A stretch of DNA of 64,000 bases. Source: Devriesea agamarum (GTDB lineage Bacteria; Actinomycetota; Actinomycetes; Actinomycetales; Dermabacteraceae). The notes beneath the pieces were generated by a model, which was not told the DNA's origin, did no database searches, and worked only from the letters and a program-made list of their open reading frames with translations. Within the stretch, counting starts at the first letter, position 1, and each line of letters opens with the position of its first letter. Below are positions 17,152 through 25,837 of this stretch, one piece after another. Position numbers and translations under genes: made by a program. The DNA is taken from contig NZ_LN849456.1 in NCBI RefSeq assembly GCF_900070355.1, positions 124,001 to 188,000 of the forward strand. The letters run 5' to 3'.

Positions 17152-18164
17152 TGTCCGCACAGTCACCATCGGAGCAACAGTTGCAGAAACAGCCTGAGCA
17201 GGCCTCGCCATTGGAACCAGGTCCGCGCTCGCCAGATCCACAGTCGCGACCCCAGCCACAGATCAGTTGCGCGAACGACCCCGTGGACCGGCCAGAGAGT
17301 GTCGCCTCTAGTGATGCAGACGAGGGCAGCTCTCACGGCAGCCTCGCCGGGCTCCGAATAGCAGTCACGTCAAACCGGCGGGCGCAGGACCTTATCGATG
17401 CGTTGGCCCGGCACGGGGCTCAGACTGTTCACGCTGCCACCATGCGGATTGTGCCGGTTGAAGACGACGCCGAACTCATCGTCGACACCGAGGCACTACT
17501 GAGGACTCAGCCGAAACATTTACTGGTCAGCACCGGCCAGGGCTTCACCGACTGGTTGGGAGCCTTACCGGATCCGCTGCGGGAACGCACTGAGCAATGG
17601 ATTCGTTCGGTACCCGTCTGGTGTCGCGGTCCTAAAGCCCGTGGGGCTGTGCGCGGCGCTGGTTTCACTGACCCGCCATCGGCTCCGGAGGAGACTACGC
17701 GCTCTTTAGTGGATATGGTGCTGGACGCTGGTGTCCGAGATGTGCCCGTCGCTCTCCAGCGGCACGGATATCTCGACCGCCGTCAGCTAGCTCGGCTCAC
17801 CGACGCGGGCTGTTCGGTGCAGATTGTTGCCCCCTATCGCTGGGTCCCCGGACCGGACCCGTCGGCTGTGGATGCCCTGGTCGATGACCTGATCGCAGGT
17901 CGCCTGGATGCCATCACATTTACCGCTGCGCCGTCCGTTGAAGCCCTCTGGGCGGCTGCACGCAAACGCAACCTGGAGGAACGGATACAGGCGGCAATGC
18001 GGTCAACGTGCCGGGTGTTCGCGGTCGGACACGTTACCGCTCAGCCACTGCTCGATGCAGATATTCCCGTGACGTGGCCGGAGCGTGAACGGATGGGGGC
18101 CCTGGTAAAGCACATGGTGCACAGCTACCGCACCGGTTCATTGGCATCGACCACCGAGCGATAA
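17151..18164 (+). CDS. hemD: Uroporphyrinogen-III synthase (HemD-like)
   Basis: Cyclises hydroxymethylbilane to uroporphyrinogen III, feeding the SUMT encoded just upstream. It has 337 residues. The first 65 are a Gln/Pro/Ser-rich, probably disordered tail. The HemD fold then starts at LAGLRIAVTSNRRAQDL, with LLVSTGQGFTDWLGAL, a domain-linker region and the typical TFTAAPSVEALW near residue 270. ATG 17151 is seven bases after AGGAGG; GTG 17148 is also possible. The 3' end overlaps the opposite chelatase gene by 40 bp. A separate housekeeping hemD may exist elsewhere; this copy looks dedicated to siroheme. Confidence 0.85.
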   Translation: MSAQSPSEQQLQKQPEQASPLEPGPRSPDPQSRPQPQISCANDPVDRPESVASSDADEGSSHGSLAGLRIAVTSNRRAQDLIDALARHGAQTVHAATMRIVPVEDDAELIVDTEALLRTQPKHLLVSTGQGFTDWLGALPDPLRERTEQWIRSVPVWCRGPKARGAVRGAGFTDPPSAPEETTRSLVDMVLDAGVRDVPVALQRHGYLDRRQLARLTDAGCSVQIVAPYRWVPGPDPSAVDALVDDLIAGRLDAITFTAAPSVEALWAAARKRNLEERIQAAMRSTCRVFAVGHVTAQPLLDADIPVTWPERERMGALVKHMVHSYRTGSLASTTER

Positions 18165-18853
18165 CGCTGCGCCACAATCGGGGCAAGACGTGATCCGAGC
18201 GGTGGCAGGCACCGTCCACCCGCATCCTCGGCTGTGACTTTAATGCGATCAAGAAGAGTTCCCGGAGCGGTCACTAACGGCAGCACGGTCAGAGGCTGCG
18301 ATGAGGCGGAGATGACCTCGCGTGCCCGGGGTGCCTTGGTCGCAAATGCCACGCGCACCAGTAGCTCGCTCTCCGGTGCGCCATAGCCGCAGTTGATCAG
18401 ACGCGTTTGAAGTCGCTGCCCTAGCGCGTAGATATCGCGATTAGCGTCCGGTCTGGACGAGCCGATCGCGAGTAGGAGCAGGGGTCCCTGTGCGCTGTGG
18501 GCAGATAGATGGTCGAGGAGAACATCCACGATGTCCTCCCCGGTGCCGAGAATCGGTGCTTGTTCGCAGGAGATGCCGCTGGACTGAGCGGCTCTGCGCA
18601 AAGTAGCGGGGGTGTCGTCAGTTGCGTGATACGCCTCGGTAAAGAGCAGTGGCACGAATACCGCTTGGCGTGCCCCGTGCGTCGCGAGCTGGCAGGCGAC
18701 GTCTGCTGGGGAGGGGGTGGAGTTCTCGAGGAACGCGGCATGCCCTTCAACCCCGAGGATCGCCCCTGCCTCAATCATCATCGTTTCGATGACCTCGACG
18801 GTGTGGGGGTGGCGGGAACCGTGGGCGAGGCCAACCAGTGAGGGCAAAGGCAT
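18125..18853 (-). CDS. Sirohydrochlorin chelatase (CbiX/SirB-like)
   Basis: Inserts Fe2+ (or Co2+) into sirohydrochlorin, the last siroheme step. It has 242 residues with two CbiX-type half domains. The N-terminal metal-binding AHGSRHPHTVEVI and the PLLFTEAYHATDD segment with its second histidine are visible; the second half is diverged (LLLAIGSS). ATG 18853 precedes PLPSLVGLAHGS as expected for the family; a start at 18886 would overlap the divergent neighbour. It lies tail to tail with hemD and so is regulated separately from nirB-cobA-hemD, although it belongs to the same pathway. Confidence 0.85.
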   Translation of the reverse strand: MPLPSLVGLAHGSRHPHTVEVIETMMIEAGAILGVEGHAAFLENSTPSPADVACQLATHGARQAVFVPLLFTEAYHATDDTPATLRRAAQSSGISCEQAPILGTGEDIVDVLLDHLSAHSAQGPLLLLAIGSSRPDANRDIYALGQRLQTRLINCGYGAPESELLVRVAFATKAPRAREVISASSQPLTVLPLVTAPGTLLDRIKVTAEDAGGRCLPPLGSRLAPIVAQRYRSVVDANEPVR

Positions 18854-18919
18854 GGATGCAGTGTAAAGGCGGTGTTCAGCATGCATGGATATCAGGGGGC
18901 AGAGCTTACGATAGCTGAC

Positions 18920-19732
18920 ATGTCACGTGGTCATCGCGCATCCTCATCGCAGCCCCGGCGCGGTCGATCAGCCTCCAGCGCCCGATCAGCCTCCAGCGGC
19001 CGATCAGCATCTGGACGGGAGGTCTCTCAGGGGCGGGGGATAGCCAAGGGGCGGGCGACGTCCCGGGGACAGTCGGCCGCTAACTCACGCACACGGCGTA
19101 CGGCGCCGACACAAAAGACTGATCGGAAGCGGACGGTCACCCAGGTAAGCGCAGGTCTAGCGCGTCCGGCGGTCCCTTTGCGAATCGGATACGTGCCAGG
19201 GGTTGAACCGGGACGCTGGATCTCGTCGTATGCGAAGAATCCGAACAGCGCAGGTATTGAAGCGGTTTTGGTCAGCCCTACCTCCCAGGAAAAAGCATTG
19301 GTCAGTGGTGAGGTTGACGCCTGTTTTATGCGCGCTCCCGTGGATTCCTCCGTGCTGAGCCCAGATCAGATTCACCGTCTGGATCTATGGGAGGAAGTCG
19401 CGGTCGCGGTGCTGCCGAAGGACCATCCGGCGAGTCTTGAAACGCAGCTGGTATCTCGCGATCTCGCCGAGGAGACGTTATTGCCGCCGAATGCCTCCCG
19501 GCGCCTGGAGGATGCGGACGAACTTGTGTCCGTGGTGGCGGCAGGCGTGGGTGTCGCGGTGTTACCGATGTCGCTGGCGCGGTTATATGACCGCAAGGAT
19601 GTTGTGCACGTTCCGCTCAGTGATCTAGCGGGTACCCAGATTGCATTGGTGTGGCGACGAGACCGTGATGCCGCGGATGTTCAGCTTTTTGTCGCCGTCG
19701 TGCGTGGGCGAACCGTGCGCAGCTCACGCTAG
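18920..19732 (+). CDS. LysR-type effector-binding domain protein without HTH, Ser/Arg-rich N-terminus
   Basis: About 270 residues. The C-terminal two thirds match the LysR substrate-binding domain: VPLRIGYVPGVEPGRW, a VSGEVDACFMRAPV strand region, VLPKDHPA, and VVAAGVGVAVLPMSLARL. The winged HTH expected ahead of it is missing. In its place stand about 85 basic residues built from repeated SASS/SGRSAS units. ATG 18920 is a conservative start; GTG 18872 would extend it by 16 residues and approach the opposite chelatase start. Ligand and target are unknown. The basic tail could contact DNA, but that is inference. Confidence 0.78.
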   Translation: MSRGHRASSSQPRRGRSASSARSASSGRSASGREVSQGRGIAKGRATSRGQSAANSRTRRTAPTQKTDRKRTVTQVSAGLARPAVPLRIGYVPGVEPGRWISSYAKNPNSAGIEAVLVSPTSQEKALVSGEVDACFMRAPVDSSVLSPDQIHRLDLWEEVAVAVLPKDHPASLETQLVSRDLAEETLLPPNASRRLEDADELVSVVAAGVGVAVLPMSLARLYDRKDVVHVPLSDLAGTQIALVWRRDRDAADVQLFVAVVRGRTVRSSR

Positions 19733-19772
19733 GATCGCGTGCACGCCCATGCCATGATCGTGCGCAGCTCAC
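19713..19772. repeat. Short tandem duplication across the stop codon of the LysR-domain gene
   Basis: CGTGCGCAGCTCAC occurs at 19713 and again at 19759, with a diverged copy (CGTGCACGCCCATG) between them. The first copy includes the last codons of the upstream gene. Confidence 0.7.
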
Positions 19773-19897
19773 ACGGGAAGCCAAGGACGGCGCACGCTTA
19801 AAGGGTCCGGCGTTTTCGCCACCATCTCGCGGCTCAGCGCACAATGGGATGAGCCCCGTCTGCTTAAGGCTCGATGCTGCATCAACAGGAGACCCCG

Positions 19898-20392
19898 ATG
19901 AGTGACCGTACAAAAACAGACCACATGAACACCGACCGCATGAATGTTGAAAGCTTCAACCTCGACCACCGGGCGGTGCGGGCGCCGTATATCCGCATCG
20001 CCGACCGCAAGACGCTGCCCCAAGGAGACGTGCTCACCAAGTTTGACGTGCGGTTTTGCCAGCCGAACCGTGAGCATCTGGAGATGGACACGGTGCACTC
20101 TCTGGAACATCTGATGGCCGAGTACATGCGTGAGCACACCGATCGGGTGGTCGATGTGTCGCCGATGGGGTGCCAGACGGGTTTTTACGTGTTGCTGGCA
20201 GGCGATCACAGTGTCGATGAGGCAATGGATTTAGTGGAAAAGACGTTGCAGGATATCGCTGATGCCCCGGAAGTCCCGGCCGCTAATGAGGTGCAGTGCG
20301 GCTGGGGCGCGCACCATACCCTTGACGGCGCTCAAGCTGCGGCGCGCGATTTTCTGGCACGCCGCGATGAATGGGCGGATGTCGGTGTTTAG
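19898..20392 (+). CDS. luxS: S-ribosylhomocysteine lyase
   Basis: Cleaves S-ribosylhomocysteine to homocysteine and DPD, the precursor of autoinducer 2, in the activated methyl cycle. It has 164 residues. The metal ligands are visible: the HSLEH pair near residue 66 and the cysteine in [11 protein letters not shown] near the C-terminus. The [11 protein letters not shown] stretch carries the catalytic cysteine. ATG 19898 follows CAGGAGAC. It is monocistronic with its own terminator; the stop codon lies inside the terminator stem. Confidence 0.95.
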   Translation: MSDRTKTDHMNTDRMNVESFNLDHRAVRAPYIRIADRKTLPQGDVLTKFDVRFCQPNREHLEMDTVHSLEHLMAEYMREHTDRVVDVSPMGCQTGFYVLLAGDHSVDEAMDLVEKTLQDIADAPEVPAANEVQCGWGAHHTLDGAQAAARDFLARRDEWADVGV

Positions 20393-20431
20393 TGCGGCGG
20401 AGCCTGCTCCGATACCCGACACTAAACTTTT
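20387..20431 (+). terminator. luxS terminator
   Basis: GTTTAGTG (20387-20394) pairs with CACTAAAC (20420-20427), enclosing an inner CGGAGCCTGCTCCG hairpin and followed by TTTTG. The TAG stop of luxS is part of the 5' arm. Confidence 0.8.
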
Positions 20432-20502
20432 GACCTAGGACGAAAGCGTAAGAAAGTGGGGTTCGGGCCGAGGTGTCCCAGGACGTGAGTAGACTCTCGA
20501 AC

Positions 20503-20928
20503 ATGGAGAGCACAACGCAGCAGGGGCACACCGGACCGACTCCCGAAGCGGAGAAGCTGTCCGAGGAGGCTATTTTCGAGATTCTTGGACGTCATTCTTT
20601 TGGGCGTCTTGCCGTGGCGACTTCTTACGAGCCCGATATATTCCCACTCAACTACGCCCTGGTCGGCAGGACGTTACTGTTTAAGACCGCCCCGGGCACG
20701 AAGCTGGTCGAACTGACGATCAACGCTAATGCAGCCTTTGAAGTTGATGACGTCAGCGCGCAGGGTGGCTGGTCCATTGTGGTTAAAGGCGCCACTCGGG
20801 TTCTTGAACGCGATGACGACATCGAACGTGCAGCGCAGGTCGAGTTACCCACATGGTTCCCCGGCGAGAAACACGTGTTCGTAGAACTCGATATCGAGTC
20901 GCTAAACGGGGTGCGCTTTACCGCCTGA
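20503..20928 (+). CDS. Pyridoxamine 5'-phosphate oxidase-family (split-barrel FMN-binding) protein
   Basis: A 141-residue protein. The family start EAIFEILGRHSFGRLAVATS is followed by PDIFPLNYALVGRTLLFKTAPGTK, with the lysine typical of FMN-phosphate contacts, then AFEVDDVSAQGGWSIVVKG and the C-terminal GVRFTA. This is the Nim/Rv-type small flavin reductase group; the substrate (F420, FMN or haem) cannot be decided. ATG 20503 is preferred; GTG 20473 is an alternative. There is no clear SD, and a TAGACT element about 16 bp upstream would suit a nearly leaderless message. Confidence 0.8.
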   Translation: MESTTQQGHTGPTPEAEKLSEEAIFEILGRHSFGRLAVATSYEPDIFPLNYALVGRTLLFKTAPGTKLVELTINANAAFEVDDVSAQGGWSIVVKGATRVLERDDDIERAAQVELPTWFPGEKHVFVELDIESLNGVRFTA

Positions 20929-20942
20929 TGCCACCGCCTCAA

Positions 20943-20983
20943 AAGGGGTAACCCTCTCGGCGGAAGGGGCAACCTCTGAGCGG
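20943..20983. repeat. Two-unit 20-21 bp tandem duplication
   Basis: AAGGGGTAACCCTCTCGGCGG (first 20 bases clearest) is followed at once by a diverged copy starting AAGGGGCAACCTCTGAGCGG. It fills the gap between two convergent stop codons. Confidence 0.65.
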
Positions 20984-20984
20984 T

Positions 20985-23156
20985 TTATGGTGTTGAATGC
21001 TGACCCGCTTTGAGCGCGGCCGTGACGGCGTCAACTAAACGCTGCATACGGGTGTTGTCAGCAAGATCATCCAAAAGCACCACGGTGTGGGAGGCGTCCG
21101 CGAGTGGGATGCACCAGTTCGGGTATTCCTTATCTGTTCCTGGCTGGTTTTGAATGCGGGACTCTCCAACGCAATCCACCAGCGAAACCCCCAGTAGCAT
21201 CGATGGCGCTGCACTGAGGTAAACGTGCAGGGCCTGCACAATATCTTCGAGATCGGGGGCATCTGCGATCAACCCACGCGCGTGCAGGTTGTCGATCACG
21301 CGCTGCCGTGCCGCCTGGTCGAGCTCCAGTTCGGTGTCCAGATCCCGCGTGAGCAGACCCAGCCGAGAGCGTAAACGCACATGATCGCCGTTGAGGTAGC
21401 CGGTGGTGGGTGGCAGATCGTGAGTGTTGACGGACGCTAGGCATAGACGGCGGAAGCGTTCGGGCGGTAGGGGGCGCTCGCCTTCGTTTTCAAACCAGAG
21501 GATTGAGGTTCCGAGGATGCCACGGTCGGACAGGTAGTCGCGTACCCAGGGCTCGAAGGTGCCGAGATCCTCGCCAATGATGATGGTGCCTGCCCGCTGG
21601 GCTTCGAGCGCAAGGATACCGATCATGGCTTCGTGGTCGTAAAAGACGTAGGCACCGTCGCTGGCGGCGTGTCCATCGGGAATCCACCACAGTCTGAACA
21701 GGCCGAGTATGTGGTCAATGCGCAACGCGCCAGCGTGACGCAGCACCGTGCGCAGCAAGTCGCGGAATGGGGCGTAGCCGTGCTGCGCAAGAGCTGTTGG
21801 ATGCCAAGGGGGTTGACTCCAATTTTGGCCCTGTTGGTTGTACTGGTCTGCGGGGGCTCCGACAGATACCCCGGGGGCCAATACCTCGGCGAGGGTCCAG
21901 GCGTCGGCGCCGTAGCGGTGAACCCCCACGGCGAGATCGTGCATGATGCCGATGCGCATCCCCACATCGAGCGCGGTCTGCTGAGCGGCGGTGAGCTGCT
22001 CATGAAGGAGCCACTGCACCCAGCAATGGAAAGTGATGCGGCGAGCATACGTGTGCCGGGCAGTTTGCGCTGCGGGGCTAGTGGGGCTGGCGTATTTGCT
22101 AGACCAGACCGGGTCCTGTTCGTCGTGGATTTCCCGCAGGGCGCACCACAGGGCGAATCGTTCAAGTCCTTCGCCTTCACGCTGTCGGTATGCGTTAAAA
22201 GCGGCTTGTCTGCCAGCGCTTAGCCCAGCGCTGAAGATCATGTCCAGTGCTGCGAGCCGGGCGGTCAGGCTGCGGTTGCGGTCGAGGTGGTCGGCGTCGA
22301 GATTTAACTCGGACAGGTTGTACCGCAGCTGGTCGACGGCTCGGCGTTGATCGTCGGGCAGGCTGGCATACTCGGGCACGCTCTCAGGGCGGATGTAGAG
22401 GGCGCTGACAAAACGGCGAGTCGAGGGAAGGTAAGGCGATGCCTCAACGGGAGCGCACGGTTCAGCTGCGTGGAGCGGATTAGTGAGGACGAAGTCGGCT
22501 CCGTATTGTCCACCTGCAATGGCTGCAAGGTCCCGTAGATCGGTGAGGTCCCCTATGCCCCACGATGCGGCTGAGCGGACAGAGTAGAGCTGTGTTTGCA
22601 CTCCCCAGGCCTGGGTCGAGCCGAGCTGATCTCGGTGGACTGTGATTCGGTCCGGGACGACGGCGAGGGTACAGGTGGCATGGGTCCCCTCAGAGTCGGC
22701 TTCAATCCGGTGCCACCCGTACGGCAGATCGGCGGGAAGCTGGAAGCGGGCTTGTCCGTGTAAAACTCCGTCAACTTCGTACGGCGGGGTGAAGTCATCA
22801 ACTTGCTCGCACGCTCTCAGGGTGTCGTCTTCGAGAACGATGCGTACCTGCACGTCGGCGGTGTGTCGTACGTGGACGGGAAAGCTCTCTGACCGTCCGA
22901 TACGCACTACCATGCATGGGGGCAGCATGCGCCTGAACAGATTGTCCGTGTGCTGTCGGCGGGCACGGTCGATATCGGCGGTGCTGGTGATGGGGTAGCC
23001 GAGTGCCGCGAGCACGGCGCATAAGGTGTGTTCGGGAACCGATCTGAGCACACCGTCCCACCCCCAATACTCGGTGCCGACGCCGAGCTCACGTGCTAAA
23101 GCTTGCAAGGCTTCGGTGTCGATTGCGGGAAGTCCGGGGGAGGAATCGGATGGCAT
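20985..23156 (-). CDS. malQ: 4-alpha-glucanotransferase (amylomaltase)
   Basis: Transfers glucan segments between maltodextrins, acting in maltose and glycogen metabolism in the cytoplasm. It has 723 residues, the long actinobacterial form, with about 150 extra N-terminal residues (a beta-rich carbohydrate-binding-like region) before the GH77 barrel starting near YSVRSAASWGIGDL. The catalytic region shows RIDHILGLFRLWWIP (nucleophile Asp), IIGEDLGTF (acid/base Glu) and NTHDLPPTTGYL (stabilising Asp). It is monocistronic and starts at ATG 23156, with no obvious operator. Confidence 0.95.
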   Translation of the reverse strand: MPSDSSPGLPAIDTEALQALARELGVGTEYWGWDGVLRSVPEHTLCAVLAALGYPITSTADIDRARRQHTDNLFRRMLPPCMVVRIGRSESFPVHVRHTADVQVRIVLEDDTLRACEQVDDFTPPYEVDGVLHGQARFQLPADLPYGWHRIEADSEGTHATCTLAVVPDRITVHRDQLGSTQAWGVQTQLYSVRSAASWGIGDLTDLRDLAAIAGGQYGADFVLTNPLHAAEPCAPVEASPYLPSTRRFVSALYIRPESVPEYASLPDDQRRAVDQLRYNLSELNLDADHLDRNRSLTARLAALDMIFSAGLSAGRQAAFNAYRQREGEGLERFALWCALREIHDEQDPVWSSKYASPTSPAAQTARHTYARRITFHCWVQWLLHEQLTAAQQTALDVGMRIGIMHDLAVGVHRYGADAWTLAEVLAPGVSVGAPADQYNQQGQNWSQPPWHPTALAQHGYAPFRDLLRTVLRHAGALRIDHILGLFRLWWIPDGHAASDGAYVFYDHEAMIGILALEAQRAGTIIIGEDLGTFEPWVRDYLSDRGILGTSILWFENEGERPLPPERFRRLCLASVNTHDLPPTTGYLNGDHVRLRSRLGLLTRDLDTELELDQAARQRVIDNLHARGLIADAPDLEDIVQALHVYLSAAPSMLLGVSLVDCVGESRIQNQPGTDKEYPNWCIPLADASHTVVLLDDLADNTRMQRLVDAVTAALKAGQHSTP

Positions 23157-23407
23157 GCGCTCATCGTAGTTGGCCTAGGGCGTGACCATTGGTATGCGAA
23201 GTATTGCGGCTGCCGCGTCGAGGGATGATTCTCATGGCGAACCGGCGTCCACGACTTTAAGGAAATACCCGCCTAACGGAATAAGCTTGCGATTTAAAGT
23301 ATTTAACGTCGTGAATTGTAGTAAAATGATGTCCGGGTTGTCGGTTGTATGGCACCATGTCGTCACGCTATGTAATGACTCCTGAGCTCCGAAACAGGAA
23401 GAATGCA
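23157..23407. other. Divergent intergenic region malQ / tetR
   Basis: About 250 bp, clearly AT-richer than its surroundings around 23260-23340 (TTTAAAGTATTTAACG, AGTAAAATGATG). It must contain the promoters of malQ and the TetR gene. I see no convincing palindromic operator. Confidence 0.4.
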
Positions 23408-24022
23408 ATGGAAATGCGCCAAATCTATTCGCGTCCGACCGAGAAGCGGGCGCGCCGGACCGTCGATGCGCTTGCGGCTGCGCTCAAACGACTCTTGATG
23501 AAGCGGACATTGGGTGAAGTGACCGTATCTGATCTATGCCGTGAAGCCGGTATCCACCGCACCACGTTTTATGGGCATTTCCGATCTGTAGATGATTGCG
23601 CTCGGTCCTTATTCACCGATGCCATGCACGTTGTGCGGGGTGCGGAATGGGTGCAGTCTGGTCCGTTGGATGCTGAAAGCTTTGGCTCATTGCTGTGCTC
23701 GCTGCAAGAACGGTTGCGATGCGATATCGCGTTTGTGCGTCGCCTCTATGGTCCCGATGGAGACCCAGGCGCTCAGCGGCTGGTGATTGATCAGCTGACG
23801 AGTTTTATCCGCGAACGCCTGTGCCAGCCGCCGACATCCGCTGAAGCGCTCGACCTCGATGCCGTCGCCGCGTTTCTGGGATCGGGTGGACATGCCCTGG
23901 TGGAAAGGTGGGTGCTGCGCGAGGAAGCTGTCCCGCATCGCACAGTGATGGAAGCAGCTCACGCCCTGTTCCCGCCAATCCTGTGCTCCCAGGCTGGACC
24001 GGATCGCGCGGTCGCGTCGTAA
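23408..24022 (+). CDS. TetR-family transcriptional regulator
   Basis: A 204-residue regulator. The HTH is clear (residues about 12-60: ALKRLLMKRTLGEVTVSDLC, REAGIHRTTFYGHFRSVDD). The C-terminal helical domain has no recognised ligand motif but resembles the TetR_C group of DhaS-like regulators. ATG 23408 follows CAGGAAGA; an upstream frame to 23345 lacks similarity. It faces malQ divergently and pmt tail to tail, and either malQ or itself may be a target. Confidence 0.82.
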   Translation: MEMRQIYSRPTEKRARRTVDALAAALKRLLMKRTLGEVTVSDLCREAGIHRTTFYGHFRSVDDCARSLFTDAMHVVRGAEWVQSGPLDAESFGSLLCSLQERLRCDIAFVRRLYGPDGDPGAQRLVIDQLTSFIRERLCQPPTSAEALDLDAVAAFLGSGGHALVERWVLREEAVPHRTVMEAAHALFPPILCSQAGPDRAVAS

Positions 24023-24195
24023 CCATGGGCGGTGTCGCGTAGCTGGCGATTTCCGGATAGCCGTTGCTGCTTGCCCGTAACCTTTAGTGCTCGCCTCGCC
24101 ACCGGTGATGGCTACCCGAATGGTGGCCGCGAAGGCGCGGACCGCGGGTGAGAGCTCGGGGATGTGCTCAGGGATTGGGATGCGGTACGCAGTCT

Positions 24196-25779
24196 TCACC
24201 AGCCGGGAAGCCACATATGCCATTCCCACAGCCGGTAGGGAATCATGTCCCCGCTCCATAGAGGCCAGAAGAAAGCAGAGACCAAAACCGTCAGCGTTAA
24301 CAGTGCGCCGAGGAATAGACCCACCGCCAGGCGCCGTTCTTTACTGGCTCCTGGTGAGGTGGAAGAACCGAGCAGCAGGCCCGCGCTATAGACCAGGGCA
24401 AGAATCACCCAGGGTTCAAAAACCACCGCGTAAAACGTGAAAATAGTGCGATCGGCAAAGAGGAACCACGGTAGCCAGCCAGCGACAATGCCCGACAAAC
24501 ACGCCAAGGCCCGCCCGTCGCGCCAGATAAGGCCCGCAATAAGGCACACCACGAGAGCAATCGATCCAAGCCACCAGATCAACGGGTTGCCGACAGAGTC
24601 AACCTGCGAAACACACCGCGCCACCCGGCATCCAGCTTCGCCGTAATCGTATGTTTCCCAGTAAAAGTTCGTGGGGCGAAGTTGCAGTGTCCATCCGAAG
24701 GGACTCGACGCATACGGGTGCGGCGAGTGCAGATTCACCGAAAAGTCGTAAGCCTGGACGTGATAATGCCACAGCGATATCAGGGCATCTAGCGGTCCAA
24801 ATCCTGTGGAGTGACCACTATTTTGCGCCCAGTGCCGGGCATATCCTGCCGAGGAGGCAAACCACCCAGACCAGCTGGCCAGATAGGTGATGAATGCGCC
24901 TCCCACCATGGCGAAGAACGCAGGAATCGCGTCGCGGAAGAGTCCGTTTTCAAACCAACGTTTTTCGCGCATCGCACGGCGGGCCCACCAATCCCATAGC
25001 ACGGTCATCACGCCGAACACCGCGAGGAAATAGATTCCCGACCACTTCACCCCGCATGAGAGTCCAAGTAGCACCCCGGCGAGCAACCGCCACGGTCGCC
25101 ATCCCGCCGCGTAGCCGAGGGAGGACAGTTTCCGTCCGCTGGCTCGGGCCTGTGCCTTATGCCGAGCTAAACCCGCGCGAAAGCGATCACGGTCGATCAG
25201 AAGCGCGCCAAACGCGGCGAGCACAAAGAACATGAGTATGAGGTCGAGAAGACTGGTGCGCGAATGCACCAGGTGCAGACCATCAATCGCTAGAAGCAGA
25301 CCAGCTACCGTCCCGAGCAGAGTCGATCCGAGCAGTCGGCGAGTGATCCGCGCCAGCATCAAAACACTGATAGTCCCAAGGATCGCGACAGATATCCGCC
25401 ATCCCCACGGATTATCAGCCCCGAGTAACCACTCGCCGAGCGCAATGACCCATTTGCCAATGGGTGGGTGAACCACAAAGTCTCCCTCGGGGAGAAACGT
25501 GTCCACGTGACCCGCTTCAAACTGCGGGTTAATACCGTCGGGCCACGCCATATCGACACCGCGCCGAAGAAGCGTGTACGCGCCTTTCACGTAATACGTC
25601 TCATCGAAGATTAAGGTCCGGACGCGGTCAAGATCCCACAGACGCAACAGCGCCGCTAACGCGGTGACGGCGAGCGGCCACAGCCAACCAGCAAGACGGT
25701 CATGGGGCATGCGTAGCCCGAGCCGCCGACGATACATCTCCTCAAGGTCATCGGCTTGTCTCGTCCTCACCCGGTTCAT
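24196..25779 (-). CDS. pmt: Polyprenyl-phosphate mannose: protein O-mannosyltransferase (PMT family)
   Basis: Membrane GT39/GT-C enzyme transferring mannose from polyprenyl-phosphate-mannose to secreted proteins. It has 527 residues from ATG 25779. The first extracytoplasmic loop carries the catalytic acidic motif FDETYYVKG, followed by about ten membrane helices, the NPWGWRISVAILG segment and the C-terminal WHMWLPGW. A TTG at 25830 would add 17 residues. The head-to-head arrangement with rsmI is the same as in Mycobacterium, supporting identity. Confidence 0.92.
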   Translation of the reverse strand: MNRVRTRQADDLEEMYRRRLGLRMPHDRLAGWLWPLAVTALAALLRLWDLDRVRTLIFDETYYVKGAYTLLRRGVDMAWPDGINPQFEAGHVDTFLPEGDFVVHPPIGKWVIALGEWLLGADNPWGWRISVAILGTISVLMLARITRRLLGSTLLGTVAGLLLAIDGLHLVHSRTSLLDLILMFFVLAAFGALLIDRDRFRAGLARHKAQARASGRKLSSLGYAAGWRPWRLLAGVLLGLSCGVKWSGIYFLAVFGVMTVLWDWWARRAMREKRWFENGLFRDAIPAFFAMVGGAFITYLASWSGWFASSAGYARHWAQNSGHSTGFGPLDALISLWHYHVQAYDFSVNLHSPHPYASSPFGWTLQLRPTNFYWETYDYGEAGCRVARCVSQVDSVGNPLIWWLGSIALVVCLIAGLIWRDGRALACLSGIVAGWLPWFLFADRTIFTFYAVVFEPWVILALVYSAGLLLGSSTSPGASKERRLAVGLFLGALLTLTVLVSAFFWPLWSGDMIPYRLWEWHMWLPGW

Positions 25780-25837
25780 GCTAATGGTTGTGCTCGCATG
25801 ATCTGTTCGCGACAAAACTAGATGGGACAATAGGGCG

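Noticed and set aside
23687-24223. Minus-strand open frame after pmt with a coding-like stretch (about 24060-24223, LVKTAYRIPIPEHIPELS)
   Set aside because: It overlaps the pmt end, continues antisense through the TetR gene and matches no family I know. It could be a remnant but is not supported.
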